Origin: JACVRW01 sp038323835
GTDB taxonomy: Bacteria; Actinomycetota; Thermoleophilia; Solirubrobacterales; Thermoleophilaceae
Assembly: GCA_038323835.1 (NCBI GenBank)
Contig: JBBQHI010000013.1
Coordinates: 1 to 64,000, forward strand
Direction of reading: 5' to 3'
Length of the DNA: 64,000 bases
The notes below the pieces were generated by a model. That model did not search any database. It saw only the letters and a program-made list of their open reading frames with translations, and was not told the DNA's origin. Below, piece after piece: positions 8,210 to 18,000 of this stretch (positions are counted from its first letter, which is position 1; each line of letters opens with the position of its first letter). The position numbers and the translations under genes were made by a program.

Positions 8210-8924
8210 GGATCAGCGCCGTGCCGAGGGCGATCGCCCCCAGGCTCACCAGCTGGGGCAGTGTGAGCCCGGCCACCACAGAGTCGTTGCGCCGGATCAG
8301 CTCGATCAGGAAGCGCTCCACCCCCACGATCACGAGGTAGATCCCGATGAGCACGCCGGGAGCGAACCGGTCGCGCAGGTGCCAGAGCACCAGCGCCGCG
8401 ATGCCCATGGCGAAGGTCTCGTAGACCGGCGTGGGGTGCACCTCGTTCGTGGTGGGCACGGTGCCGTCCGGGTAGGACATGGCCCAGGGCAGGTTCGACG
8501 AGGTGCCGTAGTCACCGTCACCGGAGAGCTGGCAGCCCACCCGGCCCAGGGCGTATCCGATGGCCACGGGCACGGCCGCGGCGTCGGCGAGCTGCCAGGT
8601 GAGCACCCCGCGCCGCAGCGCCCAGATGATCACCCCGGCAGCGCCTCCGGCGAGCCCGCCGAAGAAGACCAGGCCCGACCCGGAGAAGATGTTCCCGAGC
8701 AGGTCGCCGGAGACCTTGTCCCAGTTCTGCACCAGGTAGTCGAGCCGCGATCCCACCAGGCCTCCCACAAGCGCGGCGAAGAGCATCTCGTAGGCCCAGT
8801 CCACGGGCTTCCCGAGCTCCTTGAGGCGTCGCGCCATGGTGGCCCCCGACGCCAGGAAGGCAGCCGCGAAACAGAGCCCGAAGGTCTGGAGGGTGAGCGG
8901 TCCGAGATGGATTTCGGGCAGCAC
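8172..8924 (-). CDS. lgt: Prolipoprotein diacylglyceryl transferase
   Basis: Transfers diacylglycerol from phosphatidylglycerol to the lipobox cysteine of prelipoproteins at the inner membrane. The 250-residue protein has about seven hydrophobic segments and the Lgt signature GRVGCQLSGDGDYG (about residues 143-156), where Cys-Gln stands in place of the Asn-Phe common in proteobacteria. The HPTPVYE motif follows. Several substrates with lipoboxes are in this window (10691-11644, 18191-18664, 31488-32663). The GTG start lies 8 bp from a -10-like hexamer, suggesting a leaderless message. Confidence 0.93.
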   Translation of the reverse strand: MLPEIHLGPLTLQTFGLCFAAAFLASGATMARRLKELGKPVDWAYEMLFAALVGGLVGSRLDYLVQNWDKVSGDLLGNIFSGSGLVFFGGLAGGAAGVIIWALRRGVLTWQLADAAAVPVAIGYALGRVGCQLSGDGDYGTSSNLPWAMSYPDGTVPTTNEVHPTPVYETFAMGIAALVLWHLRDRFAPGVLIGIYLVIVGVERFLIELIRRNDSVVAGLTLPQLVSLGAIALGTALILTRRDAPRPVPA

Positions 8925-8932
8925 TGGATCGG

Positions 8933-8938
8933 ACCCTA
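8933..8938 (-). promoter_or_regulatory. -10 hexamer TAGGGT of lgt
   Basis: The hexamer is read on the minus strand, 8 bp before the GTG start at 8924. It follows the same leaderless pattern seen at many genes here. Confidence 0.45.
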
Positions 8939-8950
8939 GCGTCCTGGCCC

Positions 8951-8956
8951 TACCAT
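8951..8956 (+). promoter_or_regulatory. -10 hexamer TACCAT of the subtilase gene
   Basis: TACCAT ends 7 bp before ATG 8964 and lies back to back with the lgt hexamer, so the two genes are transcribed divergently from a 39-bp interval. Confidence 0.5.
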
Positions 8957-8963
8957 CACGCGG

Positions 8964-10694
8964 ATGGGCAAAGCCGCCTTCGTGACCGTGCTGTGCGTCC
9001 TCCTCGCGGTGCCCGCGACGGCCGCCGCGGCCGCGGATGTGGTCGACCTCGCCGCCCTGCGCGACGCCCGCCGGCTGACGGCCGGCGCGGCCACGGACGG
9101 CGTGATCCCGCTCCCCCTGCCCGGCGATTCGAAGGCCCGGGCGTCCACCGCCGCCCCGGGCGAGCTCACCGCCATCGCCCGGCGCGCCGGCCCCGTGCGC
9201 GTCCTTGTCGGTGCGTCGTCACATGCGGACGTGCCCGGGATCGCCGCCGCGCTGAGGCGGCTCGGCGCCCATCCGCAGGTGTTCGCCGAGGCGGGAGTGG
9301 TCGCCGCCACCGTGCCCTCCGGCGCGGCCCTGGCCCGGCTGCTGGGCGCGGACCCGCGGGTGGCGTACATCGAACGTGACCGCGCCCTGCGGATCTCCGT
9401 GGACCCCTACGACTCCGTGGACGCGACCCCCGGAGGGTCGGGCATCAAGTACACGTGGGGCTATGACGAGGTGCGGGCCGCGGGCGCGATTCTGGCCGCC
9501 GGCGGGGGCTCGAAGCACCGGATCGCGGTGGTGGACACGGGCGCGGACGTGACCAGCCCGGAGCTGGCCGGCCGGATCGCGGGGCGCTACGACATCCGCA
9601 GCAAGCGCGGCAACGTTGGCGACCGGGTGGGCCACGGGACCTTCGTCTCCGGGCTGATTTCCGCCATCGACGGCAACGGCATCGGCGGAAAGGGCGCCGC
9701 CGGGAACACCAAGCTCGAGGAGATCCGGGCCTCGCTGGACGGCAGCTTCACCGTGAGCGACCTCGTGGCCGGCATCGAGGCCGCCGTGCGGCGGCATGTG
9801 GCCGTGATCAACCTGAGCCTGGCCGGGCAGGGGTTCTCCATCAGCCAGCTCCGGGCGCTCCGGCTCGCGTTCTACAACGACGTGCTGCCGGTGGCCGCCT
9901 CGGGCAACAACGGGGACACCGGCAACCCGCTCGAGTTCCCGGCCGCGGCCCTAGGCGGTACGCGCGGCCAGCGCGGGATAGGCCTGTCGGTCACCGCCAC
10001 GCGCCCCGGGGGCGCCGCGGCCTCGTTCTCCACCCACAACGACTACGTGAGCCTGGCCGCCCCGGGCGCGGGGGCCACGGGGTGTGATCTGGGGGTGTTC
10101 TCGATCCTGCCCACGGCCGCCGGCACCGAGTGGGACGACCCGCTGTCCTGCTCGCGCCTGTTCACTGCGGCCGGCGGGCGCTTCGCCTACGGGGAGGGCA
10201 CGAGCTTCGCGACCCCGTTCGCCTCGTCCATAGCCGCGCTCGTGTGGCAGGTGCAGCCCCGCCTGGCCTCCGAGCAGGTGGCCGACGTGCTGATCCGCTC
10301 CGCCCGCCAGACCGTCGGCCGGGGCTGGAACCAGCTCACGGGCGCGGGCGTGGTGGACGGCACCGCCGCCACCGCGCTGGCGAAGGTCTACGACGTGAGC
10401 CCGCCGCCCTCGCGCGGGAGGGCCCGGCGCCGCGGCCGGTCGAGCGTGGGTGTGCACATCGGACGAGCACATGACCGCACGCTGCGGGGTCACGAGCTCG
10501 CGGGGCACCTGCGCTACGGGCTGCTCGTGTCCCGCGACGGGGGGAAGACCTTCAACTCGCTCATCCGCCTGCGGAGGCCGGTCAATCGGGTGGTGCAGCT
10601 CAAGGGGTCGGCTTTGAACGTGCTGGTGGCGTCGGTGTGCGATGCCAACGGCAACTGTGGTCTGAAGCGGTTGGGGCGCTACCGGCGCTTCTAG
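8964..10694 (+). CDS. Secreted subtilisin-like serine protease (S8 family)
   Basis: A 576-residue exported protease. Residues 1-24 are a signal peptide ending in alanines. Residues of about 75-135 look like an inhibitor I9-type propeptide ending in DPRVAYIERDR. The catalytic domain follows with Asp in AVVDTGAD (near 193), His in GHGTFVSG (near 229), the oxyanion Asn in AASGNNGD and Ser in GTSFATPFAS (near 414). A basic linker (near 480-500) leads to a C-terminal beta-rich domain with SRDGGKTF and a CDANGNCG loop, possibly a binding module. The two genes meet tail to tail with the phosphoesterase, sharing CTAG. Confidence 0.92.
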   Translation: MGKAAFVTVLCVLLAVPATAAAAADVVDLAALRDARRLTAGAATDGVIPLPLPGDSKARASTAAPGELTAIARRAGPVRVLVGASSHADVPGIAAALRRLGAHPQVFAEAGVVAATVPSGAALARLLGADPRVAYIERDRALRISVDPYDSVDATPGGSGIKYTWGYDEVRAAGAILAAGGGSKHRIAVVDTGADVTSPELAGRIAGRYDIRSKRGNVGDRVGHGTFVSGLISAIDGNGIGGKGAAGNTKLEEIRASLDGSFTVSDLVAGIEAAVRRHVAVINLSLAGQGFSISQLRALRLAFYNDVLPVAASGNNGDTGNPLEFPAAALGGTRGQRGIGLSVTATRPGGAAASFSTHNDYVSLAAPGAGATGCDLGVFSILPTAAGTEWDDPLSCSRLFTAAGGRFAYGEGTSFATPFASSIAALVWQVQPRLASEQVADVLIRSARQTVGRGWNQLTGAGVVDGTAATALAKVYDVSPPPSRGRARRRGRSSVGVHIGRAHDRTLRGHELAGHLRYGLLVSRDGGKTFNSLIRLRRPVNRVVQLKGSALNVLVASVCDANGNCGLKRLGRYRRF

Positions 10695-11644
10695 TTTTCT
10701 CCCGTCATCCCTGGCTTGAGTAGTGGTGTGAGGGTTGGGGCGGATTGGGCGTTGGCGAGGCGGGGCAGGCCGAGCACGTCCTCGATGGTCGCGAGCGTCG
10801 AGTAGTGGTCGACGGCACGGGCCGAGGTGGCACCCGGCAGCGCGCCCGCCCCTGCAAGCACGATTGCGACGCGACCGCCGCGGGACCCGTTGCAGCACGA
10901 CTCGTTGGTCGTGCCCTCGTCGAAGGTGAGGACGAGCACTCCCCGGGGCCCGAGCGCGCGGAGAAGCGGCGGCACGGCGCCCTGCAGCCACGAGTCGCCC
11001 GCCGAGACGTCGCAGTCGTGCATGTCGTGGCACAGGTTCGGCGTGATCCAGGTGAAGCGCGCGAGGCCCCGGCGTCCGTCGGCTTGGAGCCGGCTCAGGG
11101 GAACGACCTTGCGACATCGTTCCGGCCGCGACCACACCCGGGTCAGGTAGGCGAACGGGTTGTGCCGCTGGGCGTAGGGCCCCGCCTCGTCGCCGTCGTA
11201 GTGGAAGCAGGCGCGCGGCATCGACTCCATGTACGCGCGCCAGGAGACGCCGGCGGTCTCGAGCTGGTCCACCAGGCTCGGGGCGTCCACCGGGCATTGC
11301 GACGGGAGGCAGTCGCTCGTTATCCCCGCCGTGGTGCCGGTGACCAGGCCGATGTAGTTCGCCAACGATGGGTGGTCGAGCCCGTGGCCTCCCGTCAGCA
11401 GGGCGTACCGCCGCGCCAGCGCGGTCAGGTATGGCGCCTGCGGGTTGCCGACCACGTCGTCCACCTCGTGGTTCTCGAGCACCATGACGGCTATCCGCGT
11501 GGGCGTCCTTTCGGCCACCGCGCGCGACGCCGCCGTCCGCCCCGGAGCCTCGTTGGTCACGGCGCCGCCGGCGGGCGAGTCCGCTCCCCCGCCGCCGCAC
11601 CCCGCGAGCAAGGCGACGGCAAGCAGGAGCAGGCCACGCCTCAT
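10691..11644 (-). CDS. Phosphoesterase-family lipoprotein (alkaline phosphatase superfamily)
   Basis: The 317-residue protein begins MRRGLLLLAVALLAGCGGGG, a lipoprotein signal with lipobox LAGC. The mature part fits the phosphoesterase family of phospholipase C and acid phosphatase-like proteins: VMVLENHEVDDV near the start, HPSLANYIGLVTGTTAG, and late LTFDEGTTNE and DHYSTLATIEDVLGLP. Such enzymes act outside the cytoplasmic membrane on phosphate esters; the substrate is unknown. The ATG overlaps the upstream TGA by 4 bp, so it forms an operon with the haem-binding gene. Confidence 0.85.
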   Translation of the reverse strand: MRRGLLLLAVALLAGCGGGGADSPAGGAVTNEAPGRTAASRAVAERTPTRIAVMVLENHEVDDVVGNPQAPYLTALARRYALLTGGHGLDHPSLANYIGLVTGTTAGITSDCLPSQCPVDAPSLVDQLETAGVSWRAYMESMPRACFHYDGDEAGPYAQRHNPFAYLTRVWSRPERCRKVVPLSRLQADGRRGLARFTWITPNLCHDMHDCDVSAGDSWLQGAVPPLLRALGPRGVLVLTFDEGTTNESCCNGSRGGRVAIVLAGAGALPGATSARAVDHYSTLATIEDVLGLPRLANAQSAPTLTPLLKPGMTGEN

Positions 11645-12099
11645 CGGTGCCCGAAGGGCGGCGGGTGGGCGGCGAAGAGAGCGCTGAAGCCGGAGGCAAG
11701 CTGTCTCCGCTCCGCGTCCGCGAGGCGCCCCCGGCCGTGAATCAGCTTGTACTGCAACGGAGGCATCCCGCCCCGAGCGATCACCCCCTGCACCTCCCCC
11801 GGGTCGGGCTGCGGGCGATCCCACTCCGACAGGTTCATGGCTCGGCGCCCGCCGTCCACGTCGTTCTGCACAAGCCACGAGCTGGGCGCGACGTGCGAAT
11901 ACAGCGGCCACGACGTGTGATCGGTATGGCAGTCGGCGCAGGCTCCGTCGAAGATCCGCTGAGTGCTCGCGGAGGCGAAGCGGACCTCGCGGGTCGGCTT
12001 GGGATCCTTGTGCGCGCGGCCGTACGGCACCAGCTGGGCGGCCGCGAACAGGGCGGCGAGCCCGATCGCGGCCAGACGGACGACCCTGCCGTTGACCAT
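11641..12099 (-). CDS. Haem-binding domain protein, membrane-anchored c-type cytochrome-like
   Basis: A 152-residue protein with one N-terminal membrane segment (residues 6-24) and the haem motif CADCHTD (CxxCH) at about residue 47-53, matching the haem_bd family of small single-haem proteins. After the motif comes SWPLYSHVAPSSWLVQNDV, where an axial ligand may lie. It is probably extracytoplasmic and membrane-tethered. Its position upstream of the phosphoesterase lipoprotein suggests co-transcription but gives no clear shared task. The ATG at 12097-12099 is supported by a TACGGT hexamer 6 bp upstream. Confidence 0.8.
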   Translation of the reverse strand: MVNGRVVRLAAIGLAALFAAAQLVPYGRAHKDPKPTREVRFASASTQRIFDGACADCHTDHTSWPLYSHVAPSSWLVQNDVDGGRRAMNLSEWDRPQPDPGEVQGVIARGGMPPLQYKLIHGRGRLADAERRQLASGFSALFAAHPPPFGHR

Positions 12100-12105
12100 T
12101 CCCGG

Positions 12106-12111
12106 ACCGTA
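12106..12111 (-). promoter_or_regulatory. -10 hexamer TACGGT of the haem-binding gene
   Basis: The hexamer lies 6 bp before ATG 12099. It overlaps a perfect 12-bp palindrome, CCGTAGCTACGG at 12107-12118, which might be an operator. Confidence 0.45.
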
Positions 12112-12136
12112 GCTACGGCCGCGTGGGCGGGCTGAG

Positions 12137-13306
12137 CTAGAGGTAGCCCATCGGGTCCACGGGGGCACCGTTGATGCGCGTCTCGAAGTGCAGGTGGTCG
12201 CCCAAACAGTGGCCGGTGCAGCCCACCGAGCCGATCACCTGGCCCTGCTGCACGGAGGCCCCGTTCGAGGTGCTGAACGCGGACTGGTGCGCGTAACAGG
12301 TGGAGAGGCTCGCGGTGTGCTGGATGCAGGTGTAGTTGCCGTACCCGTCCTCCCAGCCCATGAGCACCACGCGACCGGAGTCGGCGGCGTGGATGGGCGT
12401 GCCGGCGGGCACGGCGATGTCCACGCCCGCGTGCAGGTGGCCCCAGCGCATTCCGAACCCGGACACCACCGGGCCGTTCACCGGCCAGATCAGCTGTCCG
12501 CTGCCCTGCTTCACCGGGCCGGCGAAGGCCCTGGCGCCGGCGCCCTGCAGCGCGGAGGCCACGCGGGCCTGCGCCGCCTCCAGAGAGGCCAGGTCGCCCT
12601 CGAGCGAATCCTTCTGGGAGCGCACCTGGGCCAGCGCGCCGCGCCGGTCGCCGCGGGCGGAGGCGAGCTGATCGCGTGATGCCAGGAGCTGGTCCTGCGC
12701 CGAGGCGATCTGATCGCGCTGCCGCAGGATCGATTCGGCGGCGAGCTGCTCGCGGTGCTCGAGGCCGGCGAGCTGGGTGGCCTGGTCCTGGGCGCTGTCG
12801 CGCAGCCCGCGCACGCGGGCGGTGATCTGGCGATCCTGGTCGGAGATGCGATCGAGGAAATCGGCCCGCTCCAGCAGGTCGCCGAAGCCGTCGGCCTCGA
12901 GGATCACCGTGAGCGCGTCGGGCGAGTCCGCCTTGTAGATCTCCACCAGGCGCTCGGCCAGCACCTTGCGCGCCGTGGCCAGGTCGCTGCGCAGTCGCTC
13001 GAGGCGGTCCCGCGCCACCTCCAGGCGGTCGCGCACCCGCAGCAGCTCCCCCTTCTGCCGGTCGAGGCTCGTCTGCACCCGCCCGAGCCGGCCGCGCGTG
13101 GCGTTGATCTGACCCTCGAGCCCGTCGATGCGGTTCGAGTAGCCCTGGATTGTGGTGGTGAGCACACCCTCCTGGTGGCTCTTCTGCTCCACCTGTGCGC
13201 GCTTCTTGTCGATCTTCTCGGACAGGGGCGCAGACTGCCCCGGCAGAGGGAGCACCAGATACGCCGCGAGGGCGATGGTGATGGGAGCCCAGAAGCTCTT
13301 TCTCAT
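12137..13306 (-). CDS. M23 peptidoglycan endopeptidase with long coiled coil (EnvC/NlpD type)
   Basis: A 389-residue exported protein. A signal peptide (residues 1-25) is followed by a coiled coil of about 220 residues with heptad Leu/Glu/Arg repeats (about 30-250), then an M23 domain from SGQLIWPVNGPVVSGFG to the end. Zinc ligands are visible in HAGVDIAV (HxxxD) and HLHFE. The domain order is that of EnvC-like factors, which either cut peptidoglycan or activate amidases; intact zinc ligands favour real hydrolysis. Expression is predicted to be controlled by the cyclic di-AMP riboswitch at 13323-13450. Confidence 0.92.
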   Translation of the reverse strand: MRKSFWAPITIALAAYLVLPLPGQSAPLSEKIDKKRAQVEQKSHQEGVLTTTIQGYSNRIDGLEGQINATRGRLGRVQTSLDRQKGELLRVRDRLEVARDRLERLRSDLATARKVLAERLVEIYKADSPDALTVILEADGFGDLLERADFLDRISDQDRQITARVRGLRDSAQDQATQLAGLEHREQLAAESILRQRDQIASAQDQLLASRDQLASARGDRRGALAQVRSQKDSLEGDLASLEAAQARVASALQGAGARAFAGPVKQGSGQLIWPVNGPVVSGFGMRWGHLHAGVDIAVPAGTPIHAADSGRVVLMGWEDGYGNYTCIQHTASLSTCYAHQSAFSTSNGASVQQGQVIGSVGCTGHCLGDHLHFETRINGAPVDPMGYL

Positions 13307-13322
13307 GTCGCTCGTCCGGACC

Positions 13323-13450
13323 GCGCTTACGGGGTTAGCTGACGGGCTCGCGGCGGGTGCCGCTACGCCGTACCCGAGACGGCGATTCGCCCCCGGCCAT
13401 GGCGGCCACGGTTCCCCCGTTTCCCCCGGTGGTGCAGGGAAATTCAGCGC
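13323..13450 (-). promoter_or_regulatory. ydaO/yuaA-type cyclic di-AMP riboswitch in the M23 peptidase leader
   Basis: The 128-nt leader ends 16 nt before the M23 ATG. It has the conserved blocks of the ydaO aptamer in order: CGGGGGAAAC, GGGGGCGAATCGCC (13379-13392), GGGTACGGCG, and the 3' hallmark GTCAGCTAACCCCGTAAGCG (complement of 13324-13343). P1 can form between GCGCT (13446-13450) and AGCGC (13323-13327). In this family ligand binding usually turns expression off. The ligand's synthase gene, disA, is at 60691-61800. No U-run terminator is seen, so control may be of translation or by another terminator type. Confidence 0.9.
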
Positions 13451-13556
13451 TTGGGACGGCGCGACTGTATCAGAGGCCGTCGCGCCCGCACCCCGGTTTC
13501 CCCCCTCTGCAACCAGCCGTGCACGCGCTCGCGGCAGATCGTCGCAGCCGGGTCAC

Positions 13557-13562
13557 TACAGT
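13557..13562 (+). promoter_or_regulatory. -10 hexamer TACAGT of htpX
   Basis: TACAGT ends 7 bp before ATG 13570. It supports this start over longer open frames that begin as far up as 13357 and run through the riboswitch in antisense. Confidence 0.5.
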
Positions 13563-13569
13563 TGCCCCC

Positions 13570-14481
13570 ATGGCCACTCAGCGCGCTGTGTTCCCCCGAG
13601 ATAGGGGTCTTCAGTTCCGGATGCTGGTCACGCTGTTCCTGCTCGGCATCCTCTACGTGGTCTTCATCGGAGTGCTCGCCCTGGCGGGCGCCGGAGCCGT
13701 CGTCACGCTCGTCTTCGTCGGAGGCCTGCTGCTGGCTCAGTTCTTCCTCTCCGACAAGCTGGGGCTGGCCGCGATGGGGGCCAAGGAGGTCACTCCCGAA
13801 CAGGCCCCCGGGCTGCACGCGATGATCGAGCGGCTCTGCATCCAGGCCGACCTGCCAAAGCCCAAGATCTGCGTCGCCGACAGCGAGGTTCCGAACGCGT
13901 TCGCGATGGGCCGCTCTCAGAAGAGCGCCACCGTGTGCGCCACCACGGGCATCATGAAGGTGCTGTCGCCGTCCGAGCTCGAGGGCGTCATGGCCCACGA
14001 GCTCACGCACGTGAAGAACCGGGACGTGCTGATCATGACCGTGGCCAGCTTCTTCGCCTCGCTGGCGTCGATGATCCTTCAGTTCTCGTTCTTCTTCGGC
14101 GGCGGAATGGGCGGCGACGGCGACGATGACGGCGCTCCGGCCGCGCTGATCATCTTTATGGTGTCGCTGCTGGTGTACGTCATCTCCTTCTTCCTCATCC
14201 TCGCGCTCTCGCGCTACCGCGAGTTTTCCGCCGACCGCGGCGCGGCCATCATCACCGGTCGCCCGAGCGCCCTCTCCGCCGCGCTGGTGCGGATCTCGGA
14301 CCAGATGAAGCAGGTGCCCACCCAGGACCTTCGCCAGGCCGAGAACCTGAACGCGTTCTTCATCGTGCCGGCCAGCGTCAAGGGCAGCCTCAAGACCCTC
14401 TTCGCCACGCACCCGCCGCTCGAGAAGCGGATCGCGCGCCTGCAGCAGCTCGAGTCGAGCCTGCAGGGCACCGCCGCTTAG
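13570..14481 (+). CDS. htpX: HtpX-like M48 membrane metalloprotease
   Basis: Membrane protease of 303 residues that degrades damaged membrane proteins. Hydrophobic segments lie at about residues 19-37, 40-60, 155-180 and 195-220. The zinc site is HELTH (near residue 140) with the third ligand Glu in EFSADRGAA (near 219). The gene is followed after 3 bp by pspAB, the usual actinobacterial pairing that links HtpX to the phage-shock/envelope-stress system; pspA and pspAA are 12 kb away at 26.6-27.7 kb. Confidence 0.92.
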   Translation: MATQRAVFPRDRGLQFRMLVTLFLLGILYVVFIGVLALAGAGAVVTLVFVGGLLLAQFFLSDKLGLAAMGAKEVTPEQAPGLHAMIERLCIQADLPKPKICVADSEVPNAFAMGRSQKSATVCATTGIMKVLSPSELEGVMAHELTHVKNRDVLIMTVASFFASLASMILQFSFFFGGGMGGDGDDDGAPAALIIFMVSLLVYVISFFLILALSRYREFSADRGAAIITGRPSALSAALVRISDQMKQVPTQDLRQAENLNAFFIVPASVKGSLKTLFATHPPLEKRIARLQQLESSLQGTAA

Positions 14482-14484
14482 CCG

Positions 14485-15063
14485 ATGGGCTTCCTCGACG
14501 CCCTGCTGGGCGGCAGGGGAAAGACGCTGAAGGGCCCCGCGCCGGATCGCCTGTTCGCGATGACCACGGCGCAGATCACGCTCGAGACCTCGCTGAACCT
14601 GAAGCACCGCGGGGTGGCCGGCATCGTCTTTCAGCCGATCGGCACGGCCGACTTCCAGGGCATCGTCAAGGACACCGAGGAACTGCTCCAGAGCAGCGCG
14701 AAGGACACCGGAAGCAAGCTCGAGTCCTCCGACGACGAGTTCGGCTACCGCTGGCTGATCCTGAGGGACGCCGATTTCGAGGACCTCGTCGTGTCGCTGA
14801 ACACGGTGTCCACCGAGCTCCAGGGCGGCGGCTACGGCGACCGCCTCCTGTGTGCCGTCTTCTCGTTCGAGGAGGACGGCCGGCCGCTCTACTTCATCTA
14901 CAACTTCAAGCGCGGCAAGTACTACCCGTTCGTGCCCAAGGGCAAGGGAGCCCAGGACCGCGACTCGGAGCGGGAGCTGCGCCTCAAGGCCCAGGTGGGT
15001 GCAGAGCTGCCCTTCGAGGAGGACATGGCCCGCTGGTTCCCGCTCTGGGAGATCCCTCTCTAG
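14485..15063 (+). CDS. pspAB: PspA-associated protein PspAB
   Basis: A 192-residue soluble protein recognised by its start MGFLDALLGGR, the central FGYRWLILRDADFEDLV and the C-terminal DMARWFPLWEIPL. Members of this family are found next to htpX and with PspA in Actinomycetota and haloarchaea; their biochemical role is not established. It follows htpX by 3 bp and is surely co-transcribed. Its last 80 bp overlap the 3' end of the EAL gene on the opposite strand. Confidence 0.85.
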   Translation: MGFLDALLGGRGKTLKGPAPDRLFAMTTAQITLETSLNLKHRGVAGIVFQPIGTADFQGIVKDTEELLQSSAKDTGSKLESSDDEFGYRWLILRDADFEDLVVSLNTVSTELQGGGYGDRLLCAVFSFEEDGRPLYFIYNFKRGKYYPFVPKGKGAQDRDSERELRLKAQVGAELPFEEDMARWFPLWEIPL

Positions 15064-18000
15064 GCCTCACGGCCGTGCCGCGCAGCACCTCGGACACCGG
15101 GCGCGGCTTGGCAATGAGGTAGCCCTGGGCGTAGTCCACGCCCAGGTCGAGCAGCATCGCGCGGGTTTCCTCGTCCTCCACGCCCTCCGCCACCGTCCGC
15201 TGGCCGAACCCCCTGGCCAGGCTCACCACCGCAGCCACCACGTGCTGGCTGGCCACGTTGGTGGGCAGGTCGCGCACGAACTCGATGTCGATCTTCAGGT
15301 AGTCCACCGGCAGGCGCTTCAGGTAGCGGAAGCCGCCGTAGCCCGTGCCGAAGTCGTCCAGCGCCACGCGGCACCCGAGCGCCCGGATGCGCTGGATGAA
15401 CAGCTCTCCCGCGCGCTCGTCCTCGAGCAGGGCGGTCTCAGTCAGCTCCACCACGATCAGGGCCGGGTCCGCACCGGTTCGCTCCAGCTCGCTGCGGAAG
15501 TCGTCCACCAGGCGGGGGGCGGACATCGAGCGGGCGGACAGGTTGAGCTCCACCGCATGACCCTGGGCGGCGAGCCCGATCGCCTCCCCCACCACCCAGC
15601 GGTCCACCTGCTCGATAAGCCCGTACTCCTCCGCCGCGGCCAGGAACGCGCCCGGTGCGATGGGCTCGTCCTCGTCTCCGAGCATGCGCAGGAGCAGCTC
15701 GTGCTGGACCGTTTTTCCGGTGGCCACGTCCACGATCGGCTGGGCGTAGAGCACGAAGCGGTCGTCGGCCAGGGCGTCCCGCACCCGGCCCACCCACGCG
15801 AGCGATTCCATGTCCCCGCGCACGCGCCTATCCCGGGCCCGGCGTTCCGTGATGTCGCCGAAGACGACCACGGATCCCCGCACCCCGCCCTCGGTCTCGA
15901 ATGGCTCGGCCACGATCTCCACCGGCATCTCGGTGCCGTCCTTGCGGATGAACACCTCATCCTCCAGGCGCATGGATCCGCCGTCGCGACAGGCGGCCAT
16001 CAGCGGGCACTCGGCTATCGGATACTCGCTTCCGTCGTGATGCCGGTGGTGAGTCGCCTCGTGCATGTTGCGGCCGACCAGCTCTTCCTGGCGCCATCCG
16101 AGCAGCCGCTCGCCGGCCCGGTTCAGGTAGATCAGGCGCCCCTCGGTATCCATCGTGAAGAGCCCCTCGCCCATGCTGTTGGTGATGGTGTGGAGGTAGT
16201 CCCGGGCGGACCTGACCTGGCGCTCGGCCTCCGCTCGCTCGGTGATGTCCACGCACACGCCCACCGTGCCGGCCGGCGCGCCGTCGAGATCATTGAACGC
16301 GCTCACCTCGAGATACGTGGGGAATCGGGAGCCGTCCTTCCGAAGGGCGTCGACCTCTCCCTTCCACTGCCCGGCGTCGCGGACGGCCCGGAGCACGTCG
16401 TCCAGCTTCAGCACGTGGTCAGGAGGCACCACGAGCTCGGCGAGGGGCCGGCCGACGGTCTCCTCCCGGGTCCACCCGTACATTCGCTCGGCCCCCGCGT
16501 TCCAGTGGGTGACCACGCCGCCGAGATCGGTCGCGATCACCCCCACCTCCACCGCGTCGAGCAGGTGCACCTGGAGGTGGAGCCGCTGCTCGGCGACCTT
16601 GCGCTCCGTGATGTCCTGCTGGGTCCCTCGCACCCCGTAACGCCCGGACGCGTCGGCCATTGCCTCCAGGCGCGTCTCCGACCACCGCGTCTCGTTTCCT
16701 CGCGTGTACCGGTGCTCCAGCTCGAGCGGCCTTCCGTCCTCCAGCGCCCTCGCCGCGGCCTCGCGCAGCTGTCCCCGGTCCTTCGGCGGCAACAGAGCCT
16801 GGGCGCTCTCGATGGTCATCTCGGACTCGCTCTCGAGTCCGTAGAGCCGGTAGAGCTCGCTCGACCACCGCGCGTGGCCCGTGCGGTAGTCCAGCTCGAA
16901 GCTGCCGACCCGGGACACGCGCTGCGCCTGGGTCAGGCTCTCCTCGCTGCGCCGGTAGGCGATCTCCGCCCTCTTGCGGGCGGTTATGTCCTGCGAGGTG
17001 CCCCGCACCCGGACCACGCGACCGTCAGCGTCGCGGACCGGGCGGGCACGCGTCTCCACCCACCCGATCTCGGGGTTCGGCACCTCCCACGGGCTCTCGA
17101 GCACCACCTCCTCCCTCCGGCCCTGGCTTACCGCGATCAACGCGTCCATCACCTCGGTGGCGTAGGGCTCGGGGACCAGCGCCAGCAGTCCCGCGAGCTT
17201 CGGCTTCGGCGAGTCCGGCACCTCGAGGCCGGTGAGATCCATGAGCCCGGAGGACAGCTCGATCGAGTCGTCGGCGGGGTCCCACTCCCAGCTGATGAGC
17301 CGGGCCACCGAGTGGGCCTCGCGGAGGCTTTCCCGCTCGTCCTGCTCGCGGCTCACGTCGCGAACCACGCAGAGGAAGCCGGGCTCGTCCTCGCCCAGCA
17401 TGGACGCCTCGATCAGGACGGGGAAGCGCTCGCCGCCCCGGCGCACGAAGGTCAGCTCGAAGTGCCCGGCATCGCCCGCAAGTGACTCGTGGAAGGCCCG
17501 GCTGTTCGCCTCGATCGCTTCTGGCGGCCAGAACGGCCGCGGCGGCACGGTGCCTGTCAGCTCATCGGCCGACAAGCCCGTCATCTCGCAGAAGCGCTCG
17601 TTCACCTCGGTGATCCGTCCCTCCCCGTCCACCGCCCAGAGCCCATCGCGGAGTGCGGAGAGCAGGGCGCGCGAGTGGCGCTCACGCTGGGCCAGGCCGC
17701 CCTCGGCCGACATCCACGCCGTGAGGTCGATGGCGGTCAGACAGCAGCCCGCGGCCCCAAGATGACCGGACCACAGGAGCCGGCGGTAGCCGCCCCGGCT
17801 GGTGCGGCAACGGACGGCCACCGGGTCGGCGCGGCCGGACAGCCAAACCGTCTCGAGCGCGGTCGATCCGGCGAGCACGTCCTCGTGGTGAAGCAGGTCG
17901 AGCGGGCTGGAGCCCAGGAGCTCACCCTCGGAGAGACCGAGCACCCGCTCCCAGGCGGGATTCACCGCGCTGAGCAGACCGTCCCGGTCCACCACTCCGA

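Noticed and set aside
14852..17485. Long plus-strand open frame (877 codons) opposite the PAS-EAL gene
   Set aside because: The translation is His/Leu/Val-rich and shows no domain; the minus strand carries clear PAS and EAL motifs in the same bases. It is a mirror effect of high GC.
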